From: Deltaproteobacteria bacterium
GTDB lineage: Bacteria; Desulfobacterota; Desulfomonilia; Desulfomonilales; Desulfomonilaceae
Assembly: GCA_016875095.1 (NCBI GenBank)
Contig: VGSG01000009.1
Location: 20,040 to 84,039 of the forward strand
Length of the DNA: 64,000 bases
Reading direction: 5' to 3'
Both the position numbers and the translations under genes were made by a program. Of this stretch, positions 41,483 to 50,623 are shown piece after piece (the stretch's first letter is position 1; each line of letters begins with the position of its first letter). The notes under the pieces were generated by a model, which ran no database searches, was not told the DNA's origin, and saw nothing but the letters and a program-made list of their open reading frames with translations.

Positions 41483-43459
41483 CTAGATTGAAAGCTCCGT
41501 GATCGGAAAGAGCCTCATCGGCGCTCGTATACCCTTTAGCTGCACTGTTCTGGGCGCTCCCACCCGGGCTTGGCCCGACAGCCGTTCGTAGGCCGCTTCG
41601 GTCAAGAGAATTTCACCCGGGCCTGCTTGCGCCTCTACTCGAAACGTCGTGTTGATCGCGCTGCCAAGGGCCCCATATTTCAGTCGCCTTTCAGAACCTA
41701 TGTTGCCCACCACCGCTTGCCCGCAATTGATGGCGATCCCCATGCTCAATTCCGGCAGTCCAAGGGAAGCATACTCCGCATTCAAACCGCCCATCGCCTC
41801 TTGCATGGCCAGGGCGCAAATTACCGCTCGCCTGGTGTGGTCGTCGGTGGATTGTGGGACCCCGAACAGAACGAAGATGCCGTCTCCGGTGAACTCTACG
41901 ATCAGCCCACGGCGCTGCATGATGATATTTACCATCTTCTCCAAGTATCGGTTAATTACTGTGAGAGTGGATGTGGCCTCCAAGGCTTCCGTCATAGGGG
42001 TAAATCCCCTCAAGTCAGAGACGAGGACAGTGACGTCACGCAACTCTCCCCTGAGGTTTACTCCACTTTGTGATTTGAGTATCTCGGTCACCACGTCATC
42101 ACTCACGTACCGACCGAACGCCTCGCGAATCATTTGCCTTTCTTTTTCCATGCCGATGCCACGGAAAACTAAACCAATAGCCGCGCCCGGCAGAAAGACA
42201 AAAAACAGGTCCGCCGCAGGAATTTCCAGCGACCTAGTCGCAAAGGCGGCAATGACGAGAAGTCCGAAGCCGAAGCACACAGCCAGGCACAGGAGCACGC
42301 CCCTTTGCAGACGAGCAGTGGCCGTTATCGCGAGGAACAGGACCAAGCCAATGACCGAGACTAATATGAGCACAGGCCAGGGACGGACTTCGTTAATGAA
42401 TCGACCTGCAATCATCGTGTCCAGGGCGCTTGAATGGACACGGCTGAGAAGCACGTCATTCTCCAGGGGATTGGCCCCTATGTCCGCAGTGCCTGTCCAG
42501 GCAATTGAGATTATTACGATCTTGTCTTTATATCTGCCGGGCCTGGAGGGGTCGTCTTCGCCTTCCAGCAAGTCCAAGGCCGTATAGTGCTCAAAGCTTT
42601 CCCAGACGGGCCTCCAGTTGATGAGGAGATTACCCTGGTAATCCACAGGGACCTTACATGCGCCGAGCTGATGGCGTATCTGAATCCAGCCTTGCGGGCT
42701 GAGTTCAATCTGACTCGGCTTGACGTCCCAATACGCGACCAGGCTCGCGAGACTCAGGCTGGGAATCACACGATCCTGCATCTTGACGAGGAGCGGAATT
42801 CTCCGATGAATGCCGTCTCTGTCCGGGGTCGAGTTGATATGCCCCAGATGCCCGGAGCTGTGAATAATAGGCGGCAAAGGCAGGCACGAGTCCCTAGGGC
42901 TCTTGACGTTGACCAACGTGAACTCAGGTGGCACATCCAGCCGCCAACCTCGACCGTAGATCGCCTCGACGCGGTTCAGCTCATAAGCTTCGTCTGTTTT
43001 GTGCGCCCACGAATCGGTCTCAATCAGTCCCAGCGCTGACACTACGCGGCCGGATTCAGCCACCGACCTGAACAATGCCGCGTCGCCTTCCGTCGTGCGC
43101 CCCTGAGACGTATACATGATGTCGAACACAATCGCTTTCGCGCCGAACTCCGTAAGCCGGTCCACCATTCTTGCGGTCAACTGCCGATCCCACGGCCATT
43201 GCCCGTACTTCCTAATGGCCTGATCGTCAACGTCCACGTGGACCGCCACGGGACTGACCTCAGCCTTAGCAAACAGCCCCAGCTTCAGATCGTAAATTCT
43301 GTTGTTGAGGGTCATGAACGGTCCGGGGAAAAGATACAGCAGTATGAGAGCCAGGCAGCCCCATAAGATCCCCGCAAGCGCGCTGGTAAGAATGAATCTC
43401 TTGCCACGCCGGTGAACAGGAAAGGCCGTTCGTATTTTCAAAGCTGCCTCAAAACCCAT
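41483..43459 (-). CDS. CHASE2-sensor class III nucleotide cyclase
   Basis: A 658-residue membrane receptor. One N-terminal helix (~25-45), a large extracytoplasmic CHASE2 domain (~45-340: YDLKLGL, KAIVFDIMY, LGHINSTPD), three clustered helices (~355-435) and a class III cyclase domain (~470-655). Both metal Asp residues are present (VSDLRGFT, GDGIF), as are the transition-state Asn and Arg (INTTFR). The purine-specifying Lys is Glu (IVEFTGDG) and the adenine-Asp/Thr site is Gly (KYGALG). This suggests GTP rather than ATP as substrate; that is an inference. Same strand as the DUF4384 and CHAT genes. Confidence 0.88.
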   Translation of the reverse strand: MGFEAALKIRTAFPVHRRGKRFILTSALAGILWGCLALILLYLFPGPFMTLNNRIYDLKLGLFAKAEVSPVAVHVDVDDQAIRKYGQWPWDRQLTARMVDRLTEFGAKAIVFDIMYTSQGRTTEGDAALFRSVAESGRVVSALGLIETDSWAHKTDEAYELNRVEAIYGRGWRLDVPPEFTLVNVKSPRDSCLPLPPIIHSSGHLGHINSTPDRDGIHRRIPLLVKMQDRVIPSLSLASLVAYWDVKPSQIELSPQGWIQIRHQLGACKVPVDYQGNLLINWRPVWESFEHYTALDLLEGEDDPSRPGRYKDKIVIISIAWTGTADIGANPLENDVLLSRVHSSALDTMIAGRFINEVRPWPVLILVSVIGLVLFLAITATARLQRGVLLCLAVCFGFGLLVIAAFATRSLEIPAADLFFVFLPGAAIGLVFRGIGMEKERQMIREAFGRYVSDDVVTEILKSQSGVNLRGELRDVTVLVSDLRGFTPMTEALEATSTLTVINRYLEKMVNIIMQRRGLIVEFTGDGIFVLFGVPQSTDDHTRRAVICALAMQEAMGGLNAEYASLGLPELSMGIAINCGQAVVGNIGSERRLKYGALGSAINTTFRVEAQAGPGEILLTEAAYERLSGQARVGAPRTVQLKGIRAPMRLFPITELSI

Positions 43460-43575
43460 GAATTTTCAAAGGAGTCAACGACGAAACACGGCCTTTCGGA
43501 AGCGCGTGTCCCTGCGTCAGCAGAAACATCGTGCCGTTTCCGCAGCCGCTCCACTTGCGCCAACTCCGAAAGCCA

Positions 43576-44283
43576 CTATTCCCTCTCGGGCTTTTCGGCG
43601 CCTGGTGTGAGACCCTGCCCGCCGGTAAGACTGCCCGGCTTAGTGCTCTTCGGGGGCTTAGGCCCACCCATGAGCACGATGGAACTGTCGGTATCCCCAA
43701 CGGGCCGGAGCAGCGCTACTTCACGATTAAAGGCTTGGTCGCGGGACAGTTCTTCAAGCTTCCCGATAAGGATTTTCATGTCGGCTGCGTTGGTATGGGG
43801 GATCTTCAGAAACGGCTGGCCGGGACGCGCCTGAAGCGGCGCGAGGCTGAACGGGATCGAGGATGCGTAGAATACTATGGTAGCCTCTCTGGTCTGTTCG
43901 CTCATGATGAGCGAGATGCTCGAGCCGGGACCGAATAATGTATACGTCTTGTCCGGAAGGATGAGATTGTCCGGGGATTCGCCGCTCGGAAACAGAACCA
44001 GGACGTCGCCTTGCGGTGAGACATTCAAGACCATCACGTAGGCTTTTCGGGATGTGGCGAAGTTCAGGACAACGGATTCGCCCGGACGAAAAGCTTCACC
44101 TTCCCCCTTTTGCGTCCAGATGCGTAACCCTATGGGGTCAGAACCTATCTTACCTGAGGCTAACAGCTCTTGAGCCTGCGGAGAAATCTCTCTGTCCCGG
44201 GCAAACGTCATTGGAGCGATCGACGCGGCAAGCGCCACGGCTGATAAGATAAGGCCCTTGCTCGTGCATTTTGGTATCCTCAT
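43576..44283 (-). CDS. Exported DUF4384 protein
   Basis: A 235-residue secreted protein: signal peptide ~1-29 (LILSAVALAASIAPM, cleavage after TFA), then a DUF4384 domain (IWTQKGEGEAFRPGESV, SRKAYVMVLNVSPQGDV, VLFPSG) and a Pro/Gly-rich tail (~205-235). DUF4384 domains are beta-sandwich modules repeatedly found next to caspase-like/CHAT proteases and serine/threonine kinases. It lies 123 bases beyond the TPR-CHAT gene and 116 bases ahead of the cyclase. It is a plausible partner or target of the exported CHAT protease. AGGAGGAGG ribosome site. Confidence 0.85.
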   Translation of the reverse strand: MRIPKCTSKGLILSAVALAASIAPMTFARDREISPQAQELLASGKIGSDPIGLRIWTQKGEGEAFRPGESVVLNFATSRKAYVMVLNVSPQGDVLVLFPSGESPDNLILPDKTYTLFGPGSSISLIMSEQTREATIVFYASSIPFSLAPLQARPGQPFLKIPHTNAADMKILIGKLEELSRDQAFNREVALLRPVGDTDSSIVLMGGPKPPKSTKPGSLTGGQGLTPGAEKPERE

Positions 44284-44406
44284 GGCCTTCCTCCTCCTTG
44301 CGGGCTCATCATAGATGAAAACCGATTCTCATCGGCTCGGATAGCCCAAGCAATAGGCTTGAGCCGCGGAAACCCAACCGCTGCACGAGAGATTTCTCGC
44401 CCGATT

Positions 44407-47400
44407 TCAATCGGCCTCGCCCGTCAAGACAAACGGGGCCCAGAAAAAGGGATGATCGTACCCGCCGTTCCTGAGATCCGCCCGCGCCAGTTTCAGGGCC
44501 TCCATCTTACCACGTCCCTGGGCAAGGTATTTGAAGAAAGCTTGAGCCAGTTGCATGGAAGATGCTTCCGCAACGCTCCACATGCTCATAACCACACTTC
44601 TTGCGCCGGCATACTGGAAAGAACGACCCATGCCCATTGTGCCCTCCCCGGATAGTTGCCGCCCCAGTCCTGTCTGGCATGCAACCAAGATAACCGCGGA
44701 AGCGTTCATCTTGAGGCCCATCACTTCGCCCGCTTTGAGAAGACCGTCTGTCCCGGCAGGAAAAAGCGAGAGCACGAGCATCGGTTCCGCCATTCCATGA
44801 CTGGAATTGTCCACGAAACCGTGAGTGGCGAACACGATGAATCTATATGAAGGAAGCGACGGAACAATTTTTGTGAGAAACGCGTCCTTGCTCGCATCCA
44901 GGCCCACGTACACGTCGCTCTTGTCTTGATACAGCTCGGAAAGAGATTTGGCCAAATCGCCGGTCAAGGGTAGCCGCTCCAATTCGATATCCTTGAGTCC
45001 TTCCTTTTTCATTGCCGCCATGATGCGTGACGAGTTCCGGGCCGTTTCCGCATTAGCCAACTGGACTGACCATCGGCGGGTTCGGGGATCCGCCGCAGCG
45101 AAGACCGGATCCGCGATGACCAGCAGGCGCTCCTGATGCTCCTTCCTGTCCTGAACTGTTCGGGCGAGCGTCAAGGCCGTAATCGATTGATAGTACACCA
45201 AGGGGTTCCTGTCCCCGAAGAAGCGAGCACCAGAGGTCTGAGGAACGTCTCCGGAGAGGTTCAGACTGCCCCCATCACTGAGAACAAGCATCTCAAGGGG
45301 TAGAACACCCAAACAATCATCCGGGATCACTATTAATGGAGCGCCTTCCGGGAGCGCGTCCATGACTTCTCCCACAAGAAGATCGGCAAGCTTCTTTCCC
45401 GCGGCAAAATCGAAATTCTTCAATTTCTCCGTCAAGTCGTCTCCACCGGAAGACACGTCGAGCGCCTTGAGAAAACCGCGCAAGCCCTGCTCGATCTCCG
45501 CACGGTGAACCGGCTTGAGCACTCCTTTGACGAGTTCTTTTCCCTTCGTAAGATAGATCAGGAGTCCGTGGTCCGTCACATCATAGGCGAGGACCCATTC
45601 CGCAGGGCTGATCGCGGTCTTCGTCAAATCCATGGGAGAAGGATACTTGGTTGCGGCAAAGAGAGGATATTCGGATCTCAGCCGATCAACATGAGATGCG
45701 AGATCGTCCTTGGCTTGTTTGATTTGAGGTTCCAGCGCATCGATAGCCTCGGTTTGCGCCTTTTCGCAGGCTGTTTGCCGCTGCTTGAGGAGCGCGGTCA
45801 AGCGCTCGTTTACTTCAAGATCTTTATCCATCAACTCTTCTGGAATGTCCTGATATCGCCCTTCCACTCTTCGCGAAATGGCTTCGGAGAACATTCTCGC
45901 CTTCGCGTACTCGGATTCCTTGAGGGAGTCGGTCGGCTTGTTCATCTTCATAAGCACTCGGGCGATGCCTTCGTACGGCCCGGTTCTCAAGAACCCACCG
46001 ATCCGCACATTGTAGAACTCCGCTCGTTCGTGCAAGTTGAGTTTGGCGCGGAGTTCCTCCACCGTCTCAATTGCCTTGCGGAATGAATCCGCAGCCGGAG
46101 CCAAATCACCGGCGCCCTCTTGAGCCAACCCAAGTCCTGTGTAGGCAATGAAGCGGTTGTCCACATTACCGGTCTTGTCTGCGGATTCACGTAAACTCTC
46201 ATAAAAGGGCTTTGCCTCGACGTGCTGTTGCTTCACAAGATGTAGTCTGCCTTTGGATACATCGGACCCCGACTTTTGGATAAGCTTTTCGGCCGTTTGC
46301 AGATCGCCCATGTCAAGGTACAGATTCCCCATGAGATCATCTATGCTCCCACCCGCTACGATGATAGGTTCCCCGATCTTCTTGGCGCGGTCGAGGGCTT
46401 CCAGCGCTTCCTTGTGTTGACCATTCGAGCAGTACATGAGACCAAGCTGAGTGAGCGCTTCGGCTCTTGCTTTCTTGTCCCCAGTCTTCTCCGCTATAGC
46501 TAGTCCCTTATCGAAGAATTCTTTTGCCTTGTCGTGTTTGCCCCATTTGAAGAAGACATGTCCGAGGGAGATCAGGGACTGAGATTCTTGATTCTTTTGG
46601 CCTGCGCTTCGTGCAACCTCAATGGATTTCTGCAAGCATTCGAGTGCGCTGGGGTAGTTGCCCACGAGTGTGTACGCCTGCCCCAGGTTGTTGAGCGCGA
46701 GAGCCTCTAGTTTTCGGTCTCGAGCCTTTCTTGCAAGAGCGAGAGCTTCTTTGAAAGCCTCCACTGACTTGCCGTACTGCCCCCGGTCTTGATACGTGAC
46801 CGCAATGGCTTGGGCATCACTTGTGGCTGCTCTCAAATTCCCTATGCGCACGTTGAGATCCTGTGACTTTTTCAGGTGCTCGACAGCCTTATCGTTTCTA
46901 CCCGATGCCTGATATGCGGTTGCCAAGCCCACGTGAGCCCCGGCGCTTTCTCTGATGACGCCGCTTTTCTCTGTGGCTGAGCGGGCCTCTTCGAAACTCT
47001 CTGCGGCTTTGTCGTATTGACCGAGCGCGAGGTAGGCGTGACCTGCCCTATTAAGGATGAAGCCAAGCATGTCCGGGTTGTTGGCGCTCCGAACCATACC
47101 CACTGCCTTTCCGTAATTCTCCAAGGCCCTGTGATGGTCACCCGCCGAAAGTTGAAGGGTAGCCAAACCCGCCAAAGCCCGCCCTTGCGCTTCCACATTA
47201 CTTGCTCTCGTTGAAGTTTCCAGCGCATCTTGATAGGCTGTTTCGGCTTCTCGGTTCTTCCCTAGCCGGTGCAGAATCCTGCCCATGAGAGTGTTCATGA
47301 TGGACTCGATGAACACATCGTTGGTTTTTCTGGCGAGCTCAATCGACTTTCGACAGAGCGAAAGCGCTTCTTCATATCTCCCCTGTTCGTACCTTATTCG

Positions 47401-47706
47401 TGCTAACTTCGCTGTAGCCTGGCCAACGACCCGGTCATCTCCCAGCGCCTCGAATGACTGTGCGCCTCGTTCGATAGATTGAGCCGCTTCTTCAAACTCT
47501 TCAGGGGTGCGCGCGCGTTCGGACGCGTCGAAACCGTCCACGATGTCCTTTTTCGCCTTCACGGCCTGAGATGCGCCCCTCAGAGCGTACTCTTCCTGCC
47601 CTCGCTTACCCCATTGGGCCTCGCAGAGCTGCGTGTCGAGGACAGATAAGCACAGTGAGATTAAGCAACTAAGAATCAGAAAGCTGTGATTCGGTTGGAC
47701 CCCCAT
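44407..47706 (-). CDS. Exported TPR-CHAT caspase-like protease (module A)
   Basis: A 1,099-residue protein. An N-terminal signal peptide (SFLILSCLISLCLSVL, cleavage near CEA-QWG) is followed by about a dozen tetratricopeptide repeats (~60-560), a helical linker with EYAKARMFSEAI (~600-690) and a C-terminal CHAT protease domain (~705-1099). The catalytic pair is intact: His962 in FATHG and Cys1010 in VACQTG. CHAT is a caspase-fold Cys peptidase; the TPRs probably bind a partner or activating ligand. Close paralogue of the protein at 59511-62801. Export to the periplasm is unusual for characterised TPR-CHAT proteins, which act in the cytosol. Ribosome site GGAAGGGGG. Confidence 0.9.
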   Translation of the reverse strand: MGVQPNHSFLILSCLISLCLSVLDTQLCEAQWGKRGQEEYALRGASQAVKAKKDIVDGFDASERARTPEEFEEAAQSIERGAQSFEALGDDRVVGQATAKLARIRYEQGRYEEALSLCRKSIELARKTNDVFIESIMNTLMGRILHRLGKNREAETAYQDALETSTRASNVEAQGRALAGLATLQLSAGDHHRALENYGKAVGMVRSANNPDMLGFILNRAGHAYLALGQYDKAAESFEEARSATEKSGVIRESAGAHVGLATAYQASGRNDKAVEHLKKSQDLNVRIGNLRAATSDAQAIAVTYQDRGQYGKSVEAFKEALALARKARDRKLEALALNNLGQAYTLVGNYPSALECLQKSIEVARSAGQKNQESQSLISLGHVFFKWGKHDKAKEFFDKGLAIAEKTGDKKARAEALTQLGLMYCSNGQHKEALEALDRAKKIGEPIIVAGGSIDDLMGNLYLDMGDLQTAEKLIQKSGSDVSKGRLHLVKQQHVEAKPFYESLRESADKTGNVDNRFIAYTGLGLAQEGAGDLAPAADSFRKAIETVEELRAKLNLHERAEFYNVRIGGFLRTGPYEGIARVLMKMNKPTDSLKESEYAKARMFSEAISRRVEGRYQDIPEELMDKDLEVNERLTALLKQRQTACEKAQTEAIDALEPQIKQAKDDLASHVDRLRSEYPLFAATKYPSPMDLTKTAISPAEWVLAYDVTDHGLLIYLTKGKELVKGVLKPVHRAEIEQGLRGFLKALDVSSGGDDLTEKLKNFDFAAGKKLADLLVGEVMDALPEGAPLIVIPDDCLGVLPLEMLVLSDGGSLNLSGDVPQTSGARFFGDRNPLVYYQSITALTLARTVQDRKEHQERLLVIADPVFAAADPRTRRWSVQLANAETARNSSRIMAAMKKEGLKDIELERLPLTGDLAKSLSELYQDKSDVYVGLDASKDAFLTKIVPSLPSYRFIVFATHGFVDNSSHGMAEPMLVLSLFPAGTDGLLKAGEVMGLKMNASAVILVACQTGLGRQLSGEGTMGMGRSFQYAGARSVVMSMWSVAEASSMQLAQAFFKYLAQGRGKMEALKLARADLRNGGYDHPFFWAPFVLTGEAD

Positions 47707-47747
47707 CTCTGGTTCCCCCTTCCTTCACGCACCTACTAAACCTGGGC

Positions 47748-47787
47748 TTGTCACATATCTCCCGAAATTGTCACGCCATCTTGTGAT
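47748..47787 (-). promoter_or_regulatory. Possible operator ahead of the TPR-CHAT gene
   Basis: TTGTCAC occurs at 47748 and 47768 (20 bases apart), and a related TTGTGAT at 47781. All lie 40-80 bases upstream of the CHAT start. They look like repeated half-sites for a regulator; no standard -10 was found with them. Confidence 0.3.
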
Positions 47788-47867
47788 TTTGGGGTCTTTG
47801 GGGGAACAATAACCGGGTGGATTCGCTGACCCCGCGAAGAGCTGCGTATGATCCCCCACTACGCTCG

Positions 47868-47995
47868 ACGTAGGCCCAGCCGTCGTCACGTTGCCGAAGA
47901 CGGCTATGTGGCTTTAGTCATCAGCCTACCTCACCGTGCGCGCGTTGGTCAATGAAAATGCCCTTGCCGCGCTCACCCGAACACAGTCTAGCGCT
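47868..47995 (+). repeat. Dispersed noncoding repeat, copy 2
   Basis: Matches 30740-30880 on the same strand with small indels (shared CGTCGTCACG and CCGCGCTC..ACCCG blocks). Lies 160 bases upstream of the CHAT gene. Not coding. Confidence 0.55.
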
Positions 47996-48084
47996 CTATT
48001 TCAAGTACGGTCGCCTACTCATCACAGCGTAGTTGTACCGCCACGCGTTGAGCTTGAACCTTTTGCGCCGGCCTACGCTCCCCC

Positions 48085-48460
48085 TCCCCTAACCCCCATA
48101 GGCGCTAAAATAGGATTGGCCTCTGGCGCTGGACATTCCCCTTCACCCTGCCTTCTCCCGCCAGGGGAAAGGGTTTCCAGAACCCCCTCCCTCGATGGGA
48201 GGGGGAAGGGGGAGGGTGATAAGGCTTTGTTATCACAGCGGCCTATTCCTTATTTGAACGCCTATGCCCCTAACCCCTCCCGCCAAGGGAGGGGGCAGGA
48301 GAGGGTGAGATAGGGTCGATTTCAACGCGCGGTTGTCTAGCTCAAGGAGCATTCCATCGCTGCGGGCTGCCACGCTGGAGAACCCCGGATAGCGGTCCGG
48401 GGCAGGCCCCGAGGGCCACAAGCCGTCAAAAACCGGGATTCCGGCTTCCGCCGGAAGGCC
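48085..48460. repeat. Cluster of intergenic hairpin repeats
   Basis: Several perfect inverted repeats in a gene-free spacer: CCCCCTCCC/GGGAGGGGG (48183-48205), GTGATAA/TTATCAC (48216-48236), CCCCTCCC/GGGAGGGG (48274-48294), CCCCGGA/TCCGGGG (48383-48402), TTCCGGC/GCCGGAA (48439-48456). The C/G-rich units recur with the same CCCTAACCCC flank. They look like REP-type elements. The last two, just past the stop of the S2P gene, may end its transcript. The whole spacer 47707-48504 has no credible gene. Confidence 0.6.
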
Positions 48461-48504
48461 GGAAGTGGCGCCCAAGCGCGAGACTGACTTTATGAAACCG
48501 AGCG

Positions 48505-49677
48505 CTAAGCCGCGGGTGGTTCGAGGATTCCTTTGATCTCCAGGAATCTCAGGAGCCCGGTCTTGGTGATCATCCCGATCATCCGATCGCCGTCCATGAC
48601 CAGGAGCCGCCCCCAGCCCTCTTGGCCCATTTTCTGGAGAGCCTCCACCAGAGACACATCAGGCCTGATTTCGAGGCTTTCACTAATCGGAACCATAACC
48701 TGCGCAACCGTCTTATGGGCTCGCTCTTCTTCGGGGATTTCGATGAGCTGCTGCAAATTGAGCACTCCCAGGGCCTTCCCGTCTCGAACAACAGGGAATC
48801 CCCGATGCGCATACCGGAGGAAGTACTGGTGGATCACCTCGTCGAGCGAGGCGTCGGGCGGAACCGTAATGACCTTTTCGATCATGACGTCTCGCACGGG
48901 CACACCTTGCAAGGATTGCTTCATCACGGTTTCATGATATCCGCTCGCTGCGATACCTTTGAGAAACATCCCGATGAGTATCAACCACAAACCGCCGACG
49001 AGCGAACCCGCGAAAATCTGGATGCCTCCGAGGATCATCAGCGCCCAAGCAAAACCCTTGCCGATGTCCGACGTCAATTTTATCCCGCGCTCGATCGACC
49101 CTGTGCGCCACCACACGATGGCCTTCAGAATGCGTCCGCCGTCCAAAGGGTATCCGGGCACAAGATTAAAGATGGCAAGGGCAACGTTGATCCAAGCCAG
49201 GTAGTCGAAAACCGCTACGATAAGTCCCGGAGTCACACCCTGAATGGTCAGTTTGAGGCCCCAGAATATGGCCGCCAGCGCGAAGCTGCAAAGCGGCCCC
49301 GCGATAGCGATTTCCAACTCTGTCTTGGGATCGGGCGGCTCCTGGGAAAGATGAGCCACACCCCCGAACACGAAAAGCGTAATCTCGGGGATTTCCAACC
49401 CAAGACGGACCGCGGTCACGGAATGGGAAAGCTCGTGCAGCAGGATGCTGGCGAAGAAGAGCACCGTGGCTACAAACCCGGCCGCCCAGTACAGGTACGC
49501 GTCAAAATTCGGGAAAAAGGCCGGGAAATATCCTGAGGACAAGCTCCATAGCACGAGCGCGAAGATAATCAGCCATGTGTAATCGATCGTCACCCGGATG
49601 CCGAAGAGTGTAAGGAGATGAAACCTCCCCCGAGACGGCCCGACCTCTTTCTTAGGCGCCGGTATAGCTTCAGCCAT
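48505..49677 (-). CDS. Site-2-protease-like M50 metalloprotease with CBS domains
   Basis: A 390-residue membrane protease. About six helices hold the zinc site: HELSH in ILLHELSHSV and the third ligand Asp in NLVPGYPLDGGR. Two CBS domains follow (~245-380: VPVRDVMIEKVITVP, then VAQVMVPISESLEIRP), ligand-sensing modules that often bind adenine nucleotides. The family cuts transmembrane proteins, commonly anti-sigma factors or signal proteins. AGGAGG ribosome site eight bases ahead. An isolated gene; its substrate is unknown. Confidence 0.92.
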   Translation of the reverse strand: MAEAIPAPKKEVGPSRGRFHLLTLFGIRVTIDYTWLIIFALVLWSLSSGYFPAFFPNFDAYLYWAAGFVATVLFFASILLHELSHSVTAVRLGLEIPEITLFVFGGVAHLSQEPPDPKTELEIAIAGPLCSFALAAIFWGLKLTIQGVTPGLIVAVFDYLAWINVALAIFNLVPGYPLDGGRILKAIVWWRTGSIERGIKLTSDIGKGFAWALMILGGIQIFAGSLVGGLWLILIGMFLKGIAASGYHETVMKQSLQGVPVRDVMIEKVITVPPDASLDEVIHQYFLRYAHRGFPVVRDGKALGVLNLQQLIEIPEEERAHKTVAQVMVPISESLEIRPDVSLVEALQKMGQEGWGRLLVMDGDRMIGMITKTGLLRFLEIKGILEPPAA

Positions 49678-49874
49678 GTCTTCTCCTCCTTTCCGTTGCT
49701 ATGGAGGTTACTCGTCCCTTTTCACGAGGATGTTGATGCGAAGGCGCGACTACAACTCGTGCGGCCTTTGAACGCGATGCGCCTCCTTTTGGGAAGCGGG
49801 CATGATTCACCCTTGGGCCTTATTTTCCGCGAACGTCGTTTGCAGGCCCCACGCGCCACCAGCCGCTCTGGGGC

Positions 49875-50270
49875 TCATTTCACCTGGATGTTCTTTGAGC
49901 TCTCCCAGAACCCGTGGATATTACAGTACGAGGTCGCGTACAGCGTTCCCGGCTTGCTTGTCTTGAAACAAGTCACCACCGAGTGGTGAGTGTACACAGG
50001 TCCTGTGTTTGGGCCCTGGACCGATTCGCCGTGGGCGGTGAATTCGAAATGCCCAATCTGGTAGCTGAACTTGTCGCCGTCCGGTTTGAAGAAGAGTTGA
50101 ATCCAGCGGATGTGGTGCTCAGTAGTATTGGGATGCGCGATCTCTCTTCCCAATGAGACTTTAACGTCGAACAGGTCCCCTGCGGTTACCGTGTCCGGAC
50201 ATTCGATTACGGGAACGTGCTTCTCCGCTTTCCAATCACCGCTTTGATATAATTGCGCCACGCCCGGCAT
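49875..50270 (-). CDS. Class II superoxide reductase (neelaredoxin type)
   Basis: A 131-residue protein reducing superoxide to hydrogen peroxide at a mononuclear Fe(His)4Cys site. Ligands are visible in WKAEKHVPVIE (His, with the catalytic Glu-Lys pair), HPNTTEHHIRWI (two His) and SYCNIHGFW (Cys and His). There is no N-terminal desulforedoxin domain, so it is class II. It acts in the cytoplasm and protects anaerobes. A perfect AGGAGGT lies ahead of the ATG and overlaps the edge of a CRP-like palindrome. Confidence 0.93.
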   Translation of the reverse strand: MPGVAQLYQSGDWKAEKHVPVIECPDTVTAGDLFDVKVSLGREIAHPNTTEHHIRWIQLFFKPDGDKFSYQIGHFEFTAHGESVQGPNTGPVYTHHSVVTCFKTSKPGTLYATSYCNIHGFWESSKNIQVK

Positions 50271-50281
50271 AACTCACCTCC

Positions 50282-50297
50282 TGTGAATGTGTTCACA
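50282..50297. promoter_or_regulatory. Perfect CRP/FNR-type palindrome in the superoxide reductase leader
   Basis: TGTGA-ATGTGT-TCACA matches the CRP consensus exactly; with flanks the arms are seven bases (CTGTGAA/TTCACAG). It lies between the promoter and the Shine-Dalgarno of the superoxide reductase gene, centred about 20 bases ahead of the ATG, so a bound regulator would block transcription or, as an RNA hairpin, mask the ribosome site. Confidence 0.6.
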
Positions 50298-50332
50298 GCC
50301 CCCCAAGAGGAGGCCGGAGTTCGCTTGCGAAG

Positions 50333-50360
50333 ATTCTATTACACTAACAGATTCTACCAA
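50333..50360 (-). promoter_or_regulatory. Sigma-70-type promoter of superoxide reductase
   Basis: Reading the minus strand: TTGGTA, 16-base spacer, TAGAAT. Transcription would start near 50326, ahead of the CRP-like palindrome. Confidence 0.5.
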
Positions 50361-50623
50361 TGAAGTCAGCCTGGTCACGGGCTGTTGATTTCGCACGGGA
50401 CGTTCGCGGGACGGCGGCTTGGTAATCGGCCGCGAGCAATCCTCTCTTGAAAGATCGTCCCTGTTCAGGCATGATGCGTTCCGGCCCGTTTCAGCTCTTC
50501 TGAAGGAATAAAATAGAGCGGAGCACGGCCCTGCCGGGTCATCGAATAGACCCTGAAACAGGCGCGCGTGGATGACGCTCCGGGGTGAATTGCTTACTGC
50601 GGTATGGGAGAGATCGGATTCGC

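Noticed and set aside
48085..48320. Possible CRISPR array because of repeated C/G-rich units
   Set aside because: Only two sister units, palindromic, no regular spacers and no cas genes.
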